Below, in pieces: positions 17,027-24,827 of a stretch of 64,000 nt of DNA. The notes under the pieces are model-generated. The model was not told the origin of the DNA. It made no database searches and saw only the letters and a program-made list of their open reading frames with translations. How positions within the stretch are numbered: position 1 is the first letter of the stretch; each line of letters starts with the position of its first letter. Source of the stretch: Lachnospiraceae bacterium (GTDB lineage: Bacteria > Bacillota > Clostridia > Lachnospirales > Lachnospiraceae); the NCBI GenBank assembly GCA_017500935.1, contig JAFVXW010000030.1, positions 62,001 to 126,000 on the forward strand, given 5' to 3'. A program made the translations under genes and the position numbers.

Positions 17027-17731
17027 TTATAATACTCCAAGTTCTGCTTTTTCTTTCTCTGTTAACGGTCTGAAGCTCCCTTTTGGAAGCGTTTCATCCA
17101 GAACAAGCGGTCCCATGGAAAGACGTTTTAAATAGACAACCTCTGTTCCAACAGCGATCATCATGCGTTTTACCTGATGAAAACGGCCTTCCGTAATGGT
17201 CAAAAGCAACTGACAAGTCTCAGAAAGTAAGGTTACTTTTGCCGGCAGTGTCGGTTTTTCATCGCCGATATCAACCCCATTTTCCAAAAGCGTTGCCATC
17301 TGTGCAGTGACCGGATCTTTGGTATGCACAAGATAGGTCTTGTCCACATGCTTTTTGGGAGATAAAAGTCTGTGCGAAAGTGCACCGTCATTGGTGATCA
17401 GAAGAAGTCCTTCCGTATCTTTGTCAAGCCTTCCCACCGGAGCAAGATCTTTTCCGGGCGCATCTGCCAAAAGATCCAGAACCGTCTGGTCGCGGTCGTC
17501 TTTTGTTGCGCTGATATATCCGGCAGGTTTGTGAAGCATATAATAAACAAGTCCGCAGACAGATACTGCTTTTCCATCAAACAGAACATGATCCTTGTTT
17601 TCATTCAGTTTTAAATCTGCATTTTTGACAACGCTTCCATTGACGCTGACCCGTCCCTTTTTGATATAATTTTTTACTTCACTTCTGGTTCCGATTCCTG
17701 CGTCACACAGATATTTATCAAGTCTGGTCAA
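17027..17731 (-). CDS. RsuA/RluB-family rRNA pseudouridine synthase
   Basis: A small-subunit-type pseudouridine synthase (234 residues). The N-terminal S4 domain reads LDKYLCDAGIGTRSEVKNYI (residues 3-22). The catalytic segment is PVGRLDKDTEGLLLITNDG, followed by GRFHQVKRMMIAVG. RsuA modifies 16S U516 and RluB 23S U2605; which applies cannot be decided by eye, though the single short S4 domain and length favour RsuA. The start is TTG at 17731 with GGGAGG five bases upstream. The divergent ylbJ begins only 11-20 bp away, so each gene's promoter must lie inside the other. Confidence 0.88.
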   Translation of the reverse strand: MTRLDKYLCDAGIGTRSEVKNYIKKGRVSVNGSVVKNADLKLNENKDHVLFDGKAVSVCGLVYYMLHKPAGYISATKDDRDQTVLDLLADAPGKDLAPVGRLDKDTEGLLLITNDGALSHRLLSPKKHVDKTYLVHTKDPVTAQMATLLENGVDIGDEKPTLPAKVTLLSETCQLLLTITEGRFHQVKRMMIAVGTEVVYLKRLSMGPLVLDETLPKGSFRPLTEKEKAELGVL

Positions 17732-17742
17732 AATATCCTCCC

Positions 17743-18705
17743 TTGTGCGTCATGACTGTTTCTCACTTCGCATATCCTAAAAATAAAATGTTCAAAAAAG
17801 TATCTGCTTTCCTGATGATCCTTATTTTTCTGGGTCTGACAGGCATGTTATTATGCTTTCCTGACAAAGCGCTTGTATATGCCCTGAGTGCTCTGGATCT
17901 GTGGTATGAAAAAATGATCCCGGCGCTTCTTCCTTTTATGATTCTCTCCGGAATCCTTCTGCGTATGGATCTTGCCAGACCGCTTGCCTCGTTTTTCAGA
18001 CCGATTTTTGGACCGTTTTTTCGTCTGAACGATTCCTGCCTTTTTGTGATCGTTTTTGGCTTTCTCTGCGGTTTTCCCATGGGCGCACGTCTTTGTGCTG
18101 ACATGCTCAGGCAAAAAATGCTCACAAAAAAACAGGCACAGTTTCTTCTTTCGTTCTGCAACAATATCGGTCCTGTATATATAATCGGTTACGCTGCCCC
18201 GCTGTTACATATCTCAAACACAGCCTATTTACTGACCGGTATCTACGGGATTCCTTTCTTATACGGCATTTTTAACCGGTATACCTTTTACCGGAGCCTA
18301 AATTCCGAAGCTTCTGTCTTGTATAAGAAATCCCAAAATGCTCTGTCCTTTTTATCTGCGTTTAATCAGTCTGTGCTTGCTTCTTTGGACAGTATCACGG
18401 CACTCGGAGGATATATGATCTTTTGCAGTGTCTTAAAGCTGATCCCATCAGTGTTTCTCAAAAATCCGCTTTTTCTTGAGATTTGCGCTGGTCTTTTGGA
18501 AATCGGAAACGGAATCAGTCAAATGAAGCTTACACCTGAATGGCTGATCTGGGGACTTCTTACCTTCGGAGGACTTTCCTGTATTGCACAGACCTGTTCC
18601 TGCATTCAGGATACCGGTCTTTCTGTCAGAAAATATGTTTTTGATAAAATCATACAGGCGACTTTGGTTTCGCTGTGGTTTTATCTTCCGGTGCTGTTAC
18701 AGTAA
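17743..18705 (+). CDS. ylbJ: Sporulation integral membrane protein YlbJ
   Basis: A multi-pass membrane protein of the nucleoside-recognition/YlbJ family, needed for engulfed forespore development in Bacillus under sigma-E. Visible signatures are LDLWYEKMIPALLPFMILSG and FLCGFPMGARLCADML, followed by FCNNIGPVYIIG. About eight hydrophobic segments are seen in 320 residues, shorter than Bacillus YlbJ. The start is uncertain: TTG 17743, ATG 17752 and ATG 17788 all lack a good Shine-Dalgarno sequence. Synteny with coaD and rsmD, as in Bacillus, supports the call. It is divergent from rsuA. Confidence 0.85.
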   Translation: MCVMTVSHFAYPKNKMFKKVSAFLMILIFLGLTGMLLCFPDKALVYALSALDLWYEKMIPALLPFMILSGILLRMDLARPLASFFRPIFGPFFRLNDSCLFVIVFGFLCGFPMGARLCADMLRQKMLTKKQAQFLLSFCNNIGPVYIIGYAAPLLHISNTAYLLTGIYGIPFLYGIFNRYTFYRSLNSEASVLYKKSQNALSFLSAFNQSVLASLDSITALGGYMIFCSVLKLIPSVFLKNPLFLEICAGLLEIGNGISQMKLTPEWLIWGLLTFGGLSCIAQTCSCIQDTGLSVRKYVFDKIIQATLVSLWFYLPVLLQ

Positions 18706-18731
18706 AAACGCCGGTGCATCCACACCGGCGT
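18704..18731 (-). terminator. Terminator between ylbJ and the coiled-coil gene
   Basis: ACGCCGGTG and CACCGGCGT form a 9-bp G/C-rich stem with a 6-base loop. On the minus strand TTTTT follows, giving a canonical intrinsic terminator for the gene at 18749. It lies right behind the ylbJ stop and may act on ylbJ too, though without a U-run on that strand. Confidence 0.8.
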
Positions 18732-18748
18732 CATAAGTATCTTCTCTG

Positions 18749-19339
18749 TCAGTTACCGTTGTCTTCGTCATAATCGCCCTGCATGTACTCTGTCTCATCA
18801 TTCTGTGCATGAAACTCGGCACGGTTGCTGGCGATAACATCATTCAGACTGGAAAGGTCATGAACAAGATTGCCGTAATGAGCTTTGGCAACCTCAATTC
18901 CATGGCTCAGCATTGCTTCAAGCTGTGCCATCATATCATCTGCATACTGCATCATGGATTCACGGATCGCATTGGCTTCCATTGTCGCATTGTCAACGAT
19001 TTCCTGCGCCTGATTGGTTGCAAGCTTGATCACTTCATTGGCCTGTGCATAAGCCTGCTGCATGATCTCCTGTTCATTCACCAGTTCGATCGTCTTTTCA
19101 GTGGCATCATCGATCAGTGCCTGTGCCTTGGATTTGGCATCGTTTAAGATAGCTTCCTTATTGCTGATGATCTTCTGATAACGTTTGATCTCATCAGGAG
19201 TCTTTTGACGAAGCTCTTTTAAAATATCATCGATCTCTTCTTTGTCTACAATGATCTTGGTATTAGAAAATGTCTGGTATTTACAACTGTCAATATATTC
19301 TTCGATCTCATCGATCAACTGTTCAATTCTGCTGCTCAT
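18749..19339 (-). CDS. Coiled-coil protein resembling ATP synthase subunit b / DivIVA-like helices
   Basis: A 196-residue, mostly helical protein. Residues about 60-150 show heptad-like runs rich in A, E, K and Q (AKSKAQALIDDATEKTIEL, ANEVIKLATNQAQEIVDNA) resembling the ATP synthase b-subunit stalk. There is no membrane segment and no enzymatic motif. The acidic C-terminus ends YDEDNGN. Databases often label such proteins as ATPase, but nothing here supports an ATPase. It is downstream of coaD with its own promoter at 19387-19415 and a strong terminator behind it. A structural or scaffold role is plausible, by inference. Confidence 0.65.
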   Translation of the reverse strand: MSSRIEQLIDEIEEYIDSCKYQTFSNTKIIVDKEEIDDILKELRQKTPDEIKRYQKIISNKEAILNDAKSKAQALIDDATEKTIELVNEQEIMQQAYAQANEVIKLATNQAQEIVDNATMEANAIRESMMQYADDMMAQLEAMLSHGIEVAKAHYGNLVHDLSSLNDVIASNRAEFHAQNDETEYMQGDYDEDNGN

Positions 19340-19386
19340 GGCTGATCCCCTTTTTGGATAGTCTAAAATGATCCTGTCACAGATAT

Positions 19387-19415
19387 ATTATACCTGTTCT
19401 TATTCGGTATGTCCA
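19387..19415 (-). promoter_or_regulatory. Promoter for the coiled-coil gene
   Basis: On the minus strand TGGACA (19410-19415) and TATAAT (19387-19392) are 17 bases apart. The -35 lies inside the end of coaD, so the downstream gene can be transcribed independently of rsmD-coaD. Confidence 0.65.
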
Positions 19416-19888
19416 TATTTTTCATAGACAAGTTTGGCTACATAGGGCGGAACGCACTGGGAAATATCACCGTTGAAACTTGCGATCTCCTTTACGCTGG
19501 AAGAGCTTAAATATGCATATTCCAGACTGGTGTTTAAAAACATGGTATCCAGTTCACCGTTGGAAAGAATGCGGTTTGTCTGGGAAATCTGCAGTTCATA
19601 TTCAAAATCCGTAATCGCGCGCAGTCCGCGGATGACAACTTTGATATTCTTTTCTTTGGCATGATCGATCAAAAGTCCGCTGAAAGAATCTACTTTGACA
19701 TTGGGAATATCCTTTGTCATTTCTTTTAAGATCTCCACACGTTCCTGTACAGAAAACAGAGGACGTTTTCCAACATTATTCAGAACGCTTACGGTAAGTT
19801 CATCAAATACAGATGCCGCACGGCGGATAATATCCAGATGACCATAGGTCACAGGATCAAAACTTCCGGGATAAATAGCTGCTTTCAT
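19400..19888 (-). CDS. coaD: Phosphopantetheine adenylyltransferase
   Basis: Transfers AMP from ATP to 4'-phosphopantetheine, the penultimate step of coenzyme A synthesis. The nucleotidyltransferase motif is [21 protein letters not shown] (split by the TxGH-type core TYGH). [17 protein letters not shown] and the C-terminal [18 protein letters not shown] are both diagnostic. The length of 162 residues is normal. It follows rsmD with a four-base gap, the usual bacterial pairing. Confidence 0.95.
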   Translation of the reverse strand: MKAAIYPGSFDPVTYGHLDIIRRAASVFDELTVSVLNNVGKRPLFSVQERVEILKEMTKDIPNVKVDSFSGLLIDHAKEKNIKVVIRGLRAITDFEYELQISQTNRILSNGELDTMFLNTSLEYAYLSSSSVKEIASFNGDISQCVPPYVAKLVYEKYGHTE

Positions 19889-19892
19889 ATCA

Positions 19893-20441
19893 TTACTTCC
19901 TCATCATAAAGACATGTTTGTTGGTTTTGTATGTTTTTTCTCTGGTCACGGTAAAATCAGTATTTTCCACCCAGGAAAAATCATGCTCCAGATCAGCTTC
20001 AAAAATGATCAGCGTATCTTCAGTTACATAGGGAGCCTGGGAAAGTGCATGGAGTACAGGTTCCTCCAGTCCGGCCTGATAAGGCGGATCCATAAAGATA
20101 ATGTCTGCTTCTTTTTCATGGATTCCGGAAACCGCACTTACCACATCCTGTTTTAACAAAATACTTCTGTTTTCAAATTTGGTGAAATGCAGATTCTCTG
20201 TGATGCATTTGACAGCATCCTTGTTGTTCTCTACAAAATAACATTTACGGGCACCTCTGCTGATAGCCTCAATGCCGATGGAACCGCTTCCGCTGCAAAG
20301 GTCAATAAAAACACCGCAGGGAATTCTTGTCTGCAATATATTAAATAAAGTCTCTTTGATTCTGTCGGTCGTGGGTCTTGTATCCATACCCTGAGGCGCT
20401 TTCAAAGGCATGCTTCTTGCTTCGCCTGCAATTACTCTCAT
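19893..20441 (-). CDS. rsmD: 16S rRNA (guanine966-N2)-methyltransferase
   Basis: A SAM-dependent methyltransferase that modifies G966 of 16S rRNA on the assembled 30S particle. N-terminal [15 protein letters not shown] and [15 protein letters not shown] are family signatures. [20 protein letters not shown] binds SAM, and IIFMDPPYQ is the N2-guanine methyltransferase catalytic motif. At 182 residues it is the normal length. It is the first gene of rsmD-coaD, with a strong promoter at 20481-20509 and AAAGGAG before ATG 20441. Confidence 0.93.
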   Translation of the reverse strand: MRVIAGEARSMPLKAPQGMDTRPTTDRIKETLFNILQTRIPCGVFIDLCSGSGSIGIEAISRGARKCYFVENNKDAVKCITENLHFTKFENRSILLKQDVVSAVSGIHEKEADIIFMDPPYQAGLEEPVLHALSQAPYVTEDTLIIFEADLEHDFSWVENTDFTVTREKTYKTNKHVFMMRK

Positions 20442-20480
20442 ATTAAGTTCTCCTTTAATATTGAACTTTGAACTTACTTT

Positions 20481-20509
20481 AGTTTACTGCATTCAAACAT
20501 GTATGGCAA
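20481..20509 (-). promoter_or_regulatory. Sigma-A promoter for rsmD-coaD
   Basis: On the minus strand TTGCCA (20504-20509) and TAAACT (20481-20486) lie 17 bases apart. The leader contains a direct repeat of GTTCAA, whose meaning is unclear. Confidence 0.7.
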
Positions 20510-20543
20510 GATTTTTTTGTCGCTTATGTATTCCAAAAACAGA

Positions 20544-22781
20544 TTAAACTCTGAGTTTTGTTCCTTTGGTATCCCGTTTGTTAAGACGGATACTGTTTAA
20601 ACTGATTTCCTTTTCTTTATAGGAAATGGCAGAATCGGCACCTGTTTTTGTAAAATAAACAGCTTCCAGCTCGTCTTTTTCGCCAAGCTTCATGCTTCGC
20701 ACACCAACGGCATTCTTTTTCTTTTCCGGAATCTCTTCGATCGTAAACCGCAGGAAATAACCGTCCTTTGACTGCAGGATCATGTATTTCTGATCCTTAA
20801 ATACAGTTACATCAATCAGTTCATCGCCGTCAGCAAGCTTTGTCGCAGCTACCGTCTTTTTTGACACATCAAACTCACCGCCGTCTACGATCTTAGCCAT
20901 AGCCTGTCTGGTGGTAAACAGCAGTCTGTAGAGATTTAAGTCACTCTGACTTGCCGCCAAAAGCAGCAGCTCTTTTGAAGAATCCAGATTGCTGACATTG
21001 TCAAGAGGAATTGACTTGTCGCGGAATTTTCCGAAGGGAAGATCTGAAACCTTTACCGTATATAACTGACCGGTATTGGTAAACAGACAAATCTTTCCTG
21101 TATTTTTGCAAAGGAATACAAAACGGTTCTCTGCATTGGCAGCTTCCTGATTGCGCTCATAAGTGGGAACATCGATGGTGCGGGCATAACCAAAACGGTC
21201 TACCAGACAATAGATATCCATCTCTTCCACTTTCTTTTCTTCAAAAACAGCTTCCTCGCAGTTGTCGATCACGGTACGGCGTTTGCGCGCATACTGTTTT
21301 TTAAATGCATCAAGCTCGTTCATGATAACCTGTGCCATGGAACTTCTTCTTTCCAGAATATCTTCATAACGGAAAATATTGGCAAGTGTATCTTCGTGTT
21401 CGGAAATCAAAGCTTCGATCTCCAGTCCGATCAGCTTATACAAGCGCATGTCCAGGATCGCATTGGCCTGATTTTCGGTAAAACGCAGATATCCTGCCAT
21501 CACTTCTGATTCTCTTGACTTAAAATGAATTCCGTCCGTGATGCCCTCTACAAGACAGTTCTTTGCCTGATTGCGGTCACGGCTTCCGCGCAGGATCTCA
21601 ATGATCAGATCGATAACATTGCAGGCTTTGATCAGGCCTTCCTGAATCTCTTTTTTGGCTTTTTCCTTTTCCAGCAAAGTTTCATATTTGCGTCTGTTAA
21701 ACTCAAACTGAAATTCTATATTGGCCTGAATGATCTGTTTTAAGCTTAAAGTTTCCGGTCTTCCGTCAGAAATCGCAAGCATATTGACGCCGAAGGTATC
21801 TTCCAGACGGGTCTTTTTATAAAGCATATTGATAAAATGATCCACATCCGCATCTTTTTTCAGCTCGATCACAATTCTGATGCCTTCTTTGGAGGACTGG
21901 TTGGAAATATCTACGATATCATTGGTCTTTTTGGTTTCAGCCAGTGCGGCAACATCGGATAAAAACTTGCCGATATTGGCGCCGATCATGGTATAGGGGA
22001 TCTCTGTGATCACCACATTGGTCTTGCCGCCTTTTACTTTCTCGGTTTCCACCTTTCCTCTGAGACGGATCTTGCCGGTGCCGGTCTCGTAGATGGAAAG
22101 CAGCTCATCTTTGTTGATCACAATACCGCCGGTGGGAAAATCAGGGCCCGAAATAAAACGCATCAGTTCCCGGTTGGTGATATTTTCATCCAGCATATAT
22201 GCTTTGGCAGCATCAATGACTTCTCCAAGATTATGCGGAGGAATGCTGGTAGCCATACCAACCGCAATTCCCTCTGAGCCGTTTACCAAAAGATTGGGGA
22301 TCTTTGCAGGCAAAACAGAGGGTTCTTTTTCTGTTTCATCAAAGTTTGGCACAAAGTCTACGACATTTTTATCCAGATCTGCAAGAAAAGCTTCCTGTGT
22401 CAGCTTCTGCAGTCTTGCTTCCGTATAACGCATAGCCGCAGCACCGTCACCTTCAATATTGCCGAAGTTGCCGTGTCCGTCGATCAGAGGCTGTCCCTTT
22501 TTAAAATCCTGCGCCATCACAACCAGCGCATCGTAAATGGAGCTGTCACCGTGGGGATGGTATTTACCCATGGTATCGCCTACGATACGCGCACTTTTTC
22601 TGTACGGTCTGTCATAACGGATTCCCAGCTCGTGCATATCGTAAAGTGTTCTGCGCTGTACAGGTTTTAAGCCGTCTCTGACATCGGGAAGTGCACGCGC
22701 CACAATAACGCTCATGGCATAGTCGATAAAGGACTTCTGCATGACCTCGGAATATTCTGTTTTTATGATTCTGTCTTCCAT
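20544..22781 (-). CDS. Type IIA DNA topoisomerase subunit A (ParC-like)
   Basis: A breakage-reunion subunit of 745 residues. RALPDVRDGLKPVQRRTLYD opens the domain, and the active-site tyrosine is Y119 in AAAMRYTEARL. The quinolone-determining segment HPHGDSSIYD keeps the serine (S80) and the acidic residue (D84) of susceptible enzymes. The C-terminal beta-pinwheel (about 500-745) is shorter than in gyrase, and I do not see the QRRGGKG GyrA box, so decatenation (topoisomerase IV type) is favoured over supercoiling. The companion B subunit is directly upstream. Calling it ParC or GyrA needs a comparison with the dnaA-linked pair elsewhere in the genome. Confidence 0.85.
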   Translation of the reverse strand: MEDRIIKTEYSEVMQKSFIDYAMSVIVARALPDVRDGLKPVQRRTLYDMHELGIRYDRPYRKSARIVGDTMGKYHPHGDSSIYDALVVMAQDFKKGQPLIDGHGNFGNIEGDGAAAMRYTEARLQKLTQEAFLADLDKNVVDFVPNFDETEKEPSVLPAKIPNLLVNGSEGIAVGMATSIPPHNLGEVIDAAKAYMLDENITNRELMRFISGPDFPTGGIVINKDELLSIYETGTGKIRLRGKVETEKVKGGKTNVVITEIPYTMIGANIGKFLSDVAALAETKKTNDIVDISNQSSKEGIRIVIELKKDADVDHFINMLYKKTRLEDTFGVNMLAISDGRPETLSLKQIIQANIEFQFEFNRRKYETLLEKEKAKKEIQEGLIKACNVIDLIIEILRGSRDRNQAKNCLVEGITDGIHFKSRESEVMAGYLRFTENQANAILDMRLYKLIGLEIEALISEHEDTLANIFRYEDILERRSSMAQVIMNELDAFKKQYARKRRTVIDNCEEAVFEEKKVEEMDIYCLVDRFGYARTIDVPTYERNQEAANAENRFVFLCKNTGKICLFTNTGQLYTVKVSDLPFGKFRDKSIPLDNVSNLDSSKELLLLAASQSDLNLYRLLFTTRQAMAKIVDGGEFDVSKKTVAATKLADGDELIDVTVFKDQKYMILQSKDGYFLRFTIEEIPEKKKNAVGVRSMKLGEKDELEAVYFTKTGADSAISYKEKEISLNSIRLNKRDTKGTKLRV

Positions 22782-22809
22782 AAATCGTTAAAATTCCCTT
22801 CGTGATTAC

Positions 22810-24732
22810 TTACAGGTCAAGCTGTGCTTCCGTGGCATTGCGGTAAATAAACGCTTTTCTGGGTGCTACATCCGTACCCATAAGCAGTTCTGTCATTTCG
22901 GAGGCCATTCTTGCATCTTCAATTTCCACCTGCTTTAAAAATCTGGTCTCAGGGTCAAGTGTAGTCTCCCAAAGCTGCTGCGCATCCATTTCACCCAGAC
23001 CTTTATACCGCTGCAGCGTAAACGGTCCTTTATGTCTTTTGCGGTATTTCTCCAGTGCTTTGTCGTCATAAAGGTACTCTTCTTTCCCTTTTGCAGGCAT
23101 TGCCTTATACAAAGGAGGCATCGCAATATAAACATGTCCTTCAAAGATAAGCTCAGGCATAAATCTGTAAAACAGAGTCAGGAGCAGGTTTGAAATATGA
23201 GCACCGTCCACGTCCGCATCGGCCATGATAATGATCTTGTCATAGCGCAGTTTGCTGATATCAAAGTCGTTTCCGTAGCCTTCCGAAAAACCGCAGCCAA
23301 AGGCATTGATCATGGTCTTGATCTCCGCATTTGCAAGCACCTTATCGATACTTGCCTTTTCCACGTTCAGGATTTTGCCGCGGATGGGAAGGATTGCCTG
23401 ATACATGCGGTTTCTCGCCATTTTTGCAGAACCGCCCGCAGAATCACCCTCTACGATGAAAATTTCGCATTTGGAAGCATCGCGTGATTCACAGTTGGCA
23501 AGCTTACCGTTTGAGTCAAAGGAAAATTTCTGTTTGGTCAAAAGATTGGTCTTGGCGCGTTCTTCGCTTTTGCGGATCTTAGCTGCTTTTTCCGCACAGC
23601 CGATGACGCTTTTTAACGCATCCAGATTACGGTCAAAATAGCGGACAAGCTCTTCACCGGTCACCTTGCTTACCACTTTTGCGGCATCCTGATTGTCAAG
23701 CTTTGTTTTGGTCTGGCCTTCAAAGCGGGGATCGGGATGCTTGATGGAAATAACAGCTGTCATGCCGTTTCTGACATCGGCACCGGTAAAATTGGCATCC
23801 TTATCTTTTAAGATATTAAGCTCTCTGGCGTAATTGTTGATGATCATGGTCATCTGGGTCTTAAAACCGGTCAGATGGGTGCCGCCTTCAGAGTTATAGA
23901 TATTGTTGCAGAAACCAAGCACATTCTCATGAAATTCATTTATGTACTGGAAGGCTCCTTCCACGGAGATTCCTTCGCTTTCGCCCTTAAAGGAAACCAC
24001 ATCTGTAACGGTTTCGCAGGATTTGTTCATATCACGGATAAAGCCGACAATTCCTTCCGGCTCATGGTATTCGATCAGCTCCGGTTCTTCCTTGCGCTTA
24101 TCCTCAAAAATAATAGTCAGGGCAGGGTTTAAGTACGCAGTCTCGTGAAGACGGCTTTTTACTTCATCTTCTTTAAAACGGGTCTTATCAAAAATGGTAT
24201 CATCCGGCAAAAAATTGATGGTGGTACCTGTTTCTTTGGTCTTACCAATGACAGGAAGCAGACCGTCGATTAAATCTGTGGTGGGAATACCTCTTTCGTA
24301 GGTATCCTGATAGATCTGTTTTCCGTCCTTTACACGAACCGTCATGCGTGTGGAAAGTGCATTGACAACAGAGGAACCCACGCCGTGAAGACCGCCGCTG
24401 GTCTTATAGGAATTATTGTCAAATTTACCGCCGGCATGAAGGGTCGTAAAAACCAGACGCTCTGCACTGATTCCTTTTTCGTGCATACCAACAGGGATAC
24501 CGCGTCCGTTATCCGAAATGGTGGCGGAACCATCCGCTTCCAATGTCACCGTGATCCGGTCACATACGCCTGCAAGATGTTCATCCACCGCATTGTCAAC
24601 GATTTCATAGATCAAATGGTTCAGACCCTTGGTGGAAACGCTGCCGATATACATACCGGGACGCATTCTCACCGCCTCAAGTCCTTCTAAAACTGTAATA
24701 CTGGAAGCGTCATATGTGTGATTGCCTGCCAT
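22810..24732 (-). CDS. Type IIA DNA topoisomerase subunit B (ParE/GyrB-like)
   Basis: An ATPase subunit of 640 residues. The GHKL ATP site has EIVDNAVDEHLAG, ISDNGRGIPVGMH and the glycine loop GGLHGVGSSVVNALS; the transducer lysine region contains QTKTKL. The TOPRIM metal site reads VEGDSAGGSA and DADVDGAH. The C-terminus TLQRYKGLGEMDAQQLWETT is diagnostic of the family. The length is equally normal for ParE and for Gram-positive GyrB. It forms an operon with the A subunit, 28 bp apart, B first. The start at 24732 has AGGAAGAGGAAG just upstream. Confidence 0.88.
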   Translation of the reverse strand: MAGNHTYDASSITVLEGLEAVRMRPGMYIGSVSTKGLNHLIYEIVDNAVDEHLAGVCDRITVTLEADGSATISDNGRGIPVGMHEKGISAERLVFTTLHAGGKFDNNSYKTSGGLHGVGSSVVNALSTRMTVRVKDGKQIYQDTYERGIPTTDLIDGLLPVIGKTKETGTTINFLPDDTIFDKTRFKEDEVKSRLHETAYLNPALTIIFEDKRKEEPELIEYHEPEGIVGFIRDMNKSCETVTDVVSFKGESEGISVEGAFQYINEFHENVLGFCNNIYNSEGGTHLTGFKTQMTMIINNYARELNILKDKDANFTGADVRNGMTAVISIKHPDPRFEGQTKTKLDNQDAAKVVSKVTGEELVRYFDRNLDALKSVIGCAEKAAKIRKSEERAKTNLLTKQKFSFDSNGKLANCESRDASKCEIFIVEGDSAGGSAKMARNRMYQAILPIRGKILNVEKASIDKVLANAEIKTMINAFGCGFSEGYGNDFDISKLRYDKIIIMADADVDGAHISNLLLTLFYRFMPELIFEGHVYIAMPPLYKAMPAKGKEEYLYDDKALEKYRKRHKGPFTLQRYKGLGEMDAQQLWETTLDPETRFLKQVEIEDARMASEMTELLMGTDVAPRKAFIYRNATEAQLDL

Positions 24733-24796
24733 CTTCCTCTTCCTTTCGTAATGCTTCTAAATATAATAAAATACTTTGTCAAAAAACAATATGGTG

Positions 24797-24825
24797 ATTA
24801 TAACACATATGTTCGATTTTGAAAA
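24797..24825 (-). promoter_or_regulatory. Extended -10 promoter upstream of the topoisomerase operon
   Basis: On the minus strand TATAAT (24797-24802) is preceded by TGT, an extended -10, and by a weak -35 TTTTCA 17 bases away. A second candidate lies closer to the gene (TTGTTT, 18-base spacer, TATATT). Confidence 0.5.
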
Positions 24826-24827
24826 GT

